From the NCBI GenBank assembly GCA_002786065.1, contig NHNY01000013.1, positions 419,119 through 483,118 of the forward strand: DNA of 64,000 nt. The letters run 5' to 3'. Under the pieces are notes generated by a model. It worked only from the letters and a program-made list of their open reading frames with translations, did not search any database and had not been told where the DNA came from. This document shows, one piece after another, positions 56,510 to 64,000 of the stretch; position 1 is the first letter of the stretch; every line of letters begins with the position of its first letter. This DNA is from Microcyclospora pomicola. Lineage: Eukaryota > Ascomycota > Dothideomycetes > Capnodiales. The position numbers and the translations under genes were made by a program.

Positions 56510-57364
56510 TCACTCGAGTTGCTGCTTCGGACGAGCAATTTGTCGCGACTCTACCACTCGACGAAGCCAATCATTAACCAATACCTTGAAGACATCCGTC
56601 TCATCGACCGGCAGACCATGATCAGCTCGATCAAGAGCCACAAAACTTGCCCTCGGGTAACAAGGCATGAGGGACCAAGCGTCTCGATATCCCACGACTG
56701 CGTCTTGGCGTCCTGTCACTATCAGAGTTGGTCTCAAGAAAGGTGTGTGTGGAGTATGCATCGTCGCCGTCAGGCTGTATGACGTTGAATCATTGCGGAT
56801 GGGGTCGAGGGCTGCTTCGTCCGCGGCAGCCATGGCTGGGGACCAGATTGACTCAAACTTGTGTCTGAGTGTGTCTATGTAGCTCAGTGTCTGGACGGCA
56901 ACATCGCCGAGCTTCTTCAATTGAGCACCGGGAAGCAAAGACAGAAGTGCCGGGTCTGCAATGGCCGGCTTGAATGCATCAACGTCTCGGTCGGGAAAGA
57001 ATGGCTCGACAACTGGGACACGAAGGAGCAGACCTTCTACAGCGTCGGCATACCTGTAAGCCAGAGCACGGGCGAAGTAAGCGCCACACGAGGTTCCGAT
57101 CAAGAGGAAGCTGGACAGCAGGATGTGTTGCTCGATGAAAGCTGCAACGCGCTCGAGCATGGAGTCCAGGGTTTTGTCTTTGCCTATAGGTGTCCGGCCC
57201 ATGCCAGGAAGATCCACATAGATTCGACGGCATTCGCTCCGTTCAGTAAAGATTGGCTCGAAGTCGTGTGCCTCGACTACGCCAGACATGGTCCATCCAT
57301 GGATGATGAGCACAGGAATGCCATGACCAAGATCTTGCACCGCCAGCTGGTCTCGACCGTCCAT
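56510..57364 (-). CDS. Alpha/beta-hydrolase fold enzyme
   Basis: A single exon of 284 residues. The oxyanion-region HGW (22-24), nucleophile elbow GTSCGAY with Ser92, acid Asp221 in VTGRQDAVVGY and His249 in DRADHGLPVDE form a complete catalytic triad in the correct order. There is no signal peptide, so it is probably cytosolic. The family includes esterases, C-C hydrolases, epoxide hydrolases and lactonases, and the substrate cannot be told. The C-terminal tail is basic. It is placed on the opposite strand between the ACP-thioesterase and the MFS transporter. Confidence 0.88.
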   Translation of the reverse strand: MDGRDQLAVQDLGHGIPVLIIHGWTMSGVVEAHDFEPIFTERSECRRIYVDLPGMGRTPIGKDKTLDSMLERVAAFIEQHILLSSFLLIGTSCGAYFARALAYRYADAVEGLLLRVPVVEPFFPDRDVDAFKPAIADPALLSLLPGAQLKKLGDVAVQTLSYIDTLRHKFESIWSPAMAAADEAALDPIRNDSTSYSLTATMHTPHTPFLRPTLIVTGRQDAVVGYRDAWSLMPCYPRASFVALDRADHGLPVDETDVFKVLVNDWLRRVVESRQIARPKQQLE

Positions 57365-58738
57365 GACTGCAGATGATGGAAGAAAACCGATAGGATGGGG
57401 AGCACTAATAATGCCTGCTGGTGCATATGAGCTACATTTGTTGGCGTGAATCGAGACCTCGAACCTGATCCGAGGTTTAGCCGTGGCATTCTATGTGCTG
57501 TATTATGATGGCCTTATTACAAGTTCTGGTCGAGACTATCTCTTGCCAGCGTCCAGTCTCGCCGGTATGATGGTCATACATCGGCAGTCTGTCGGTCGAC
57601 CGACTGGAGAATTCAGTCCGTAGACAGACTTTGAGAGCTGACCAAGTTCCAGATGCCTATCTGATCTTCGCAACAGGGAACAGGTGTGGATGGCGGCGCA
57701 AAAGCTTGGGTACATATCTTACCCTTGCCTCTCAACCAGGGCATTCAACTACCGTGCACCATGATCCGTGCAAGGACACACGGCGTGGTGGTGCCGAATG
57801 AAGGGGTCGCAGGTTGCCTACAGAACTTGAATGCTCTAATCATACTGATATGCGACATTCTTGCACGTTCCGAAGGCCAAAGTCCGATACCGAAAGCTTG
57901 AAGGAGATCCCTCCGGTGGCGACGATCCGAGCGATCTTCCGGCCCCCGGATCTATTCACCATTGCACAGTACCTGCATGTATGGCTGAGGCCGACGTCGC
58001 TATGTTGAAGATTCTAAACACATCCTGTCCAAGGCTTGACGGTGGTGGTGTACTGCGTCCATGAATTGCCTTATCTCGCATGCTGAGGTTGCGCTGCCAA
58101 TCCTTGTCCTTATCTCTCGATGCTCCTACTTACCGCGCATGTCGAGCGTCGTGTCAACTCTCCCACCGGGGCACCATGAAGCCTGTAAATGCATGAGGAT
58201 ACTGCACGACTAGTGATGAATGCCAACGACGCTGAATGATTCCCTGCAGCATGTAACGCAGGGTGTGGGACGGTACGTGTCTACTGTACCCCGCCCCCTA
58301 GCCCGACCGAGGGACGATCTCCAATTTCATGCTCTTGGCCGATTCGGACGATCCACTCTACCAATCATGCAGCACTCCAATCTAGACCAGTGCAACCCGC
58401 TATACACATTTGCGATACGTCAACGCTGGCCATGGCGTCGCAGATGTATCAGATTGGCCCGCCTTTAAGCTGGTCATCCGACCAAGTGCCCTGGCCGGCA
58501 CCTTGTACGCGCATGCTCGGTGTAATATGTTCGGTGCTAGCCTTGGCAAACTCCGAAGATTCTGATTCACTTATATCCATCCCCCAAGCGTGGAGATTTT
58601 GCTTTGCGGATCCGTCTCGACAGAACAGCACTGTTCGCTTTTGGTGATTATGGGGTTGGGCATCTTGGAAAGCACCAAGCTGCGTTCGGTGCCAGGTCAG
58701 GCTCATTCGTCACCCCCATTCGCTGTGCTCGATTGCTG
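57365..58738. other. Intergenic, divergent promoters of hydrolase and transporter
   Basis: 1.37 kb with short ORFs only. It carries upstream regions of both genes; no element is recognised. Confidence 0.45.
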
Positions 58739-60652
58739 ATGTTAGGTTCAGGCACTGCACTTCTCGACGACAAATTCGGCGACAAGTCTGCCTCGCAAGA
58801 TCTGGACGACAATCTCAAACGAACCAAAGATGGAATCATTCTCGTCCCGCAGCCGAGCGACGACCCAGACGACCCTCTCGTAAGCAATGTGCACCCCCCA
58901 AACTCAAGCACACTCACTGAATCGTTGGCTAGAACTGGCCGCTATGGCAACGCGATCTCATCACCCTCATCCTCTGCTTGCTCTCGATACTAGGCTCGAC
59001 TTTATCTCCATTGCTTGCAGCCAACACCGGATATCTCCTCGGCTGGTTCCACGGCATATCCGTCACAGGCGCTGCACTACTCACCGGGTATAACCTGCTC
59101 GGCGTCGCTGTGTCTGGATTCGTGTTTGTGCCTATCGCTCGCGTTTGGGGCAAAAGGTTCTTGTTCGTCGTTTCCCCTCTCATCATCATCGCGTCCTCGG
59201 TCTGGGCCGGATACGTGGGCCACGACTACAAGAGTCTCTATGCCGCACGTTTCATCCAGGTATGTATCCATTCCTGTCAGAGTGTTTGCTTGGTGGTAGG
59301 ACTGACGTGTCTGCAGGGCGTGGGTTTGGCACCTCTGGAAGGACTTGTCAATGTAGCAGTCGGTGAGCTCTATTTTGTCCACGAAAGCGGCAAACGCTTG
59401 GCATTCAGCAATCTCTGTCTGTTTGGAGGGGCCTTCTTTACGCCGGTCATTGTCGGAATGTAAGTACTTTTACCGGCTGGGGAAGACTGTTGGCTGACGA
59501 TCTGATTCCGTCCAGAACAACCCTCAAGATCGGGTGGGAATGGGTCTTTTGGCTTCTCGCCATATTTACTGGATTGTTATTCCCCTTCGTGTACCTGTAT
59601 TGTGCAGAGACGACGTACGTACGCGCGAGCCCCATCAGTCGAACTCCCATCGCGCTCGATGAAGCGTTCAAAACCCACTCCGAAGCCGGAAGCTCACGAT
59701 TTCCTGATCGGTCGCAACCATCCTCTTCAAGCGTCAATATCGACAGCAAAGGCTCAATGTCCGTATTCGACCGCGAGGGCTCACTGGCAGAGACGACAGA
59801 ATCGCTGCACCTCGCCGGGTCGAACATCCACCAACCCGTCTCCCGGAAGCTCATTACTCGGAAATCCTTGGCCTTGTTCAGCGGGCGGAAGACTGATGAG
59901 TCCTTCATCAAACTCCTCCTTCGCCCGTTTGCGCTATTCTTTCACCCAGGAGTTCTCTGGGCCTGCATCACCCAAGGTGCAATGATCGCCTGGACGTCGG
60001 TTCTTGGCGTCTCTCTCGCTCTGATCCTGCTTGAGCGGAGTTTCGACGTTGCGGAGACGGGGTATATGTACACTGGTGCATTCGTTGGAGCCATGGCTGC
60101 CTTTGGGCTTGCAGCTCTGATCAGTGATCCGTCCGTCCGCTTCCTGACTAGACTCAACCACGGCATCTTCGAACCGGAGTTCCGCCTGTTCATGGTCATT
60201 CCGACTGCACTGCTCGGCACCGCCGGTCTCTTTGGCTTTGGGCAGGTCACATCCGATCCAAAATATGGACCAGTCGTGATAGACGTCTTCTTTGGGTTTG
60301 TCGTCGCGAGTCTGACGCTCGGCTGTGTCGCGGCCGCGCAATACATCGTCGACGCCTACCGCGACATCGCCATCGAGGCCTTTACCTGCCTTCTTATCTT
60401 CAAGAACTTTCTCGGCTATGGTATAGTCGCCAAAAGCTTGGACTGGTTGTTGAAGGCCGATGCGAAGACCATGTTCTTCACCCTGGGCTATGTTCAGATC
60501 GCCATTTATGCGCTGACAATTCCTATGTGTAAGTCGTCGTGTCGGAGTTGTTGTCGGACCATGGAGCTGACCATCATCCAGATTTTTACGGCAAAAGGCT
60601 GCGAGCATTTATGACGAGATATGACATTCTTCGCATCCTGCATTTACAATAG
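58739..60652 (+). CDS. Major facilitator superfamily transporter (DHA1-like)
   Basis: Five exons, 58739-58879, 58933-59259, 59317-59459, 59516-60528 and 60582-60652, join in frame to 564 residues. Introns are 53-57 bases with GTAAGC, GTATGT or GTAAGT donors and AG acceptors. After a polar N-terminus, DPDDPLNWPLWQR is the usual entry to helix 1 in fungal MFS drug/polyol-type pumps. About 12 hydrophobic helices can be traced, with ARVWGKR in loop 2-3 and a long Ser-rich central loop (about residues 250-330) between the two halves. Such pumps export toxic or self-made compounds at the plasma membrane. Its place next to oxidases and the ACP-thioesterase fits a metabolite exporter, by inference. 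Confidence 0.9.
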
Positions 60653-62259
60653 ATGTCGCTATGATTGCGATTGCAATACTAGGTATGCCTGGTGCATACA
60701 ATGAGTTGCTGCATGTAAAACGTATTTATGATCAGGTGATATGTCGTACCGTTCCGCCGCGTGTGAGACAAGAGGTCGGTCTTGTCAGTATCAGAGTTGC
60801 GTATATTCGTATTTTAAAGTCGAGTATATTAGCTTCCGAGACAAATGCAAAAGCATACGAATCGAGTAGATCCAATTTGGAGAGAAATAACAGATGAGTA
60901 TATTTACATTAGGGAGAAGTTCATCAGCTTGGAAGTGGAGTATATCTAGGTACCTAGGTACTTGGGAAAATCAGCATGAGAAGTAATGTGCGAGAGATGA
61001 GTCCTCAAGATATATGCGCAGAGACATGTGAATGAATGATGATAATAGCCTCTGTCTGGAACGTGTTCGCCCGAGGCTGAGATTCGAGGTCAGCTTCTGG
61101 CATGCGTTCTATCGTATCATTGCTACCCTTCGTTTTCGGCACATTGAGGGATGCGACCGTCTGTGACGACTCGTGTGGTCGCTTGTAGCAGCAGGTCGCG
61201 TTCGAGGTTCTATCACGGTGGACCTGAGCAGATTTGGGCTGGTAAACATTGATGTTTGCAGACATCATCACCGCCACCACTCGGCTATCGTCCTCATCTC
61301 CGCAGGTGCCGATCAGTGCCCAGTTCGTATCTAGATATTGGGGCATCTTCCCTCACCAGATCAAGGAGATTCAGTCCTAGGTCGGAAATAGTCAACTCAA
61401 GCTTATCTTCATGGATGGACAGACTGAGCACCCAAACACCATCGCTTCCATATCCGGCTTGAGGGCCAAAGTACGAGGTAAGTCGCATAGTAGAGCACCA
61501 CGATACATGTATCTTACCTTATTACATACCGCCTTGTCCGGACAGGACTCGCGGCAGTGATATGCGCTAGCGAAAGGCATCTGCGGAGCCGCGCGGGTGT
61601 TTCGAGATTGTGAAGCACGGTAGTAGTGCTTATCCGTTACTCTACACACACGAGATCCGGCCCACGCAGGCACGTCCACGATCGCAGACACCCGCGGTGT
61701 ACGCCAACATTTGCGCATCGATCCTGGATCAGCGCATTGGATTCGAGCCACTCCTGCCAGCAGCGGCCCTCCCCTGATCCGATTGAAGCGCCCAGTTATC
61801 TCCAGAACCATTTGACGACCTGTGATGCCACGTCAGAGCCACCTCTAGCTCGCGCAGGCAAAGTAAGAGCAGAAGTGCGTACGCAAAGAAAAGGGGAACG
61901 CGACAATGCCGTGAAAGTGGAGGTACTCCTTGTCCCTATTTAGACCTTGATAGCAGTAGGTCCTCAAGAAGAACCGCGTAGCGATGGAGCGGCGGTAGGG
62001 GCGGAGATCTTTGTCTACATTGGGACCATCTCGTGCGGCCAGTATGTCCAGCGCCGGATCGTGTCTGCCTCTAAGATGTCCTCCAGTCTGGTTCTACTGC
62101 TCGCATCCCTGACTATGATGCAAAGAAAGCAGCGGAGCGGAACGTGGACTACGGACATACAGCAACCATCTGGCCAGATCACGACCGATCATGCTGCTTC
62201 TGTGGAAGCTCGCGTCCGGGATACAGGACAGCAGAAGCATGGCCGAGGCGACCTGCGCC
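60653..62259. other. Intergenic stretch with one weak ORF
   Basis: AT-richer at its start (60700-60960). It includes the weak minus-strand ORF at 61294-61488 (listed separately) and otherwise short ORFs without family features. Confidence 0.4.
61294..61488 (-). CDS. Possible small gene or exon, unknown
   Basis: A 64-residue ORF with a fairly protein-like sequence (MRLTSYFGPQAGYG, then VWVLSLSIHEDKLELTISDL). A GTGAGG donor-like site at about 61354 could link it to the overlapping minus-strand ORF downstream. No family is recognised, and chance cannot be excluded. Confidence 0.22.
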   Translation of the reverse strand: MRLTSYFGPQAGYGSDGVWVLSLSIHEDKLELTISDLGLNLLDLVREDAPISRYELGTDRHLRR

Positions 62260-63830
62260 GATACAACTGCTGCTGTCTGTCTACCAAGAGGCTCCTTGCC
62301 GCACGCTCGCCACTGCTGCCGGCGTTGAGTCCGCTTGCTCTAAACCCCGTCGCATCGCGTATCAATGCTTCGAGGACGCTCGTTGCGTCCCAATGGCAGT
62401 GTTTCGACCTGCGTGGTTGTTGGCAGAGTCATCACAGGCCATTGAAGACCATATTGCAGCGCTCTGAATCGTCGCATCGCTCCAGGCGCCTACCAGTCTC
62501 TCGTAGTCCCGCGGCATCACTGCAGGGACCATCTCATCGTCGAGCCCCGTCGCACCACCACCCCGTCGCATCCAGGCTCCGCCGCATCCCTCCACGCGCG
62601 AGGCTCCGCCGCATCCCTCTAAGCTTAAGGCTTCGCCGTGTCCTTCGAGAGACCGCGACATCCAGGCCTCGCGGCATCCACCCTCAGTGGTGTCGCTCTG
62701 GCTACGTCGACTCTTCCACGGTCTGCGGCGTCGCTTCGAGCCCTGCCGCACCATCGTACGTCCATCTCCGTCCCGCCGCTTCAGGCTTCACTGCGTCTCT
62801 CCAGGTTCCGCTGCATCTCTCCCGGCTGCCTCACCCCCCAGGTCTCCGCTGCGTTTCTGCTCCGTCACTCCGAGTTCCGCATAGCTCCAAACACCATCGT
62901 GGCCGCACCGCATCGTATTGTCGCAGGGCTTCGCACCATTGCATCATTGCAGACCCGCTCGCATCCCTCTATGCTCTGGCATGTCGCGCCGAGTTCGACG
63001 CACCTCCACTCTCGCACAGCGCATCAACGCTCTACGTTCTTCCACGCACCGCGTCGTACTATGCTATGTCGCATGGGCCTGCGCCCCGTCGCGTCGCTTC
63101 AGCTCTGTCGCATCGCAGGACAATCCGCTTGCCCCGAACCTCGTGGTACTGCGCGGTAGTGCTCCGAAGATTGCCTTTGGCATTGCTCTGTAGGGCGTAC
63201 CTGTCCCCGATGTCTCCATAGCCGATTGCGACCTATGTTGTGTGTCTCGAGGCCCCGTCGCATCGTCGCATCAAGCACTGTCGCACCGTCAATCCGTTGT
63301 ACCTAGGCTCCGCCTCCTGCTTACAGTCTCGCATTGAGCCTCTGCGGCATCCAGACTCAGTCGCGCGCCACTACAAGCACAGTACTGCTCCGAGCCCTGC
63401 CGCACTGCTCCGTCGTACATTGCTCAGCACTTCTTGTCGCTTCGCGTTGACCCACGTCGCTCCAATATCCGCCGCACGCTTTCACAATCCGCCGCGCCGT
63501 TTCTTCGTCGCATCACTCGACCTACATTGCGTCACATCGCTCTAGCCATCGTCACAGGCTTCCATCATCGCAATGCTCCAGCCATCGTCGCAGGCTCTAT
63601 CATCGCGCTACTACACGCTCCGTCGCTGTCGCATGGCTCCACTCTCCGCGGTGACCCTGCGCTCCACATCCCGCTGCATCACATCGCTCTGTGTCCTCGC
63701 TGCAAGCTCGGCTATGTCAGTCCACGTTTCGGGGCATCGTTACAGGTCCCGCCACCTCGCACCATATGTCAGTGCATTGTGCCACCCACTTCGTCGCGCT
63801 TGACAAGCGCTCCACGTCCCCCGCTCCGTG
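62260..63830. repeat. Degenerate tandem-repeat tract built on CGTCGCATC-like words
   Basis: For about 1.57 kb the plus strand is dominated by variants of CCGTCGCATC / CCGCCGCATCC / CGTCGCACC at irregular spacing of roughly 15-40 bases. Locally the period is sharper: two 27-base units lie at 62577-62603 and 62604-62630, both starting CTCCGCCGCATCCCTC. Because the tract lacks stop codons by composition it throws long ORFs in several frames rich in Arg, Ser, His and Ala; I read these as artefacts. It looks like an old, diverged minisatellite. Confidence 0.7.
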
Positions 63831-64000
63831 ACATCGTCGCCCCGACTCTCGTCCCATTGCATCCCCATTGCATCTCATCGTCCGTAGTCGCCCCCATCGC
63901 ATGCCAGCATGTAAACCCGTGCATGCGAACCCGTACAAGACCCCGGGATGTAAATGTGCGTGCATGCGTGCGTGGAGTTGAAGTTGAAGTGAAATTTGAG

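Noticed and set aside
48784-60652. Identity with a known perylenequinone (cercosporin-type) or DHN-melanin cluster
   Set aside because: No non-reducing PKS, O-methyltransferase or dedicated reductases of those clusters are present, and the tyrosinase plus ACP-thioesterase combination does not match them.
61947-63221. 424-residue ORF
   Set aside because: It lies largely in the degenerate repeat tract, is dominated by Arg/Ser/His/Ala low-complexity sequence, and other frames are equally open.

Overview
The window reads as nuclear DNA of a filamentous ascomycete (Pezizomycotina). Genes on both strands carry short introns of about 50-220 bases with GT..AG ends. The gene set is typical of that group: nuclear atp9, polyubiquitin with an early intron, Utp14, Gpt2-type acyltransferase, Etp1/BRAP2, Nramp, Cdc4-type F-box/WD40, LaeA-like methyltransferase, P450 and tyrosinase. 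A Dothideomycete is a reasonable guess, but the sequence alone does not prove it. One ambiguous base lies at 43372.

Layout. 1-9.4 kb: the 3' end of atp9, a gene-poor stretch that hides a small spliced dsRNA-binding-domain gene (3240-3904, minus), a mitochondrial-looking Dabb protein, and the RING/UBP ligase Etp1. 9.7-17 kb: polyubiquitin, then a P450 (minus) and a LaeA-like methyltransferase (plus) transcribed divergently. 18-26.5 kb: secreted S10 carboxypeptidase, Gpt2/Sct1 acyltransferase, a small single-pass membrane protein, and a class I haem peroxidase. 28-44 kb: an unknown protein built of repeated units, a 4 kb stretch where I find no gene, Utp14 and mitoribosomal mL41 sharing a 134-bp divergent promoter, an Nramp metal transporter, an unknown coiled-coil protein, and a lectin-like/coiled-coil protein. 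44.8-48.2 kb: Cdc4-type F-box/WD40 protein.

48.8-60.7 kb holds six neighbouring genes that look like accessory or specialised metabolism: FAD monooxygenase, tyrosinase, carboxymuconolactone-decarboxylase-like protein, a free-standing ACP-thioesterase didomain, alpha/beta hydrolase and MFS transporter. No polyketide synthase lies in the window. In the ACP the conserved Asp-Ser of the phosphopantetheine site reads Ser-Asp, while the thioesterase triad looks intact. This is the most unusual signal seen.

The last 1.6 kb is a degenerate tandem-repeat tract built on CGTCGCATC-like words, whose long ORFs are repeat artefacts. Exon joins were worked out by hand from splice consensus and frame continuity; those marked with lower confidence need transcript support.
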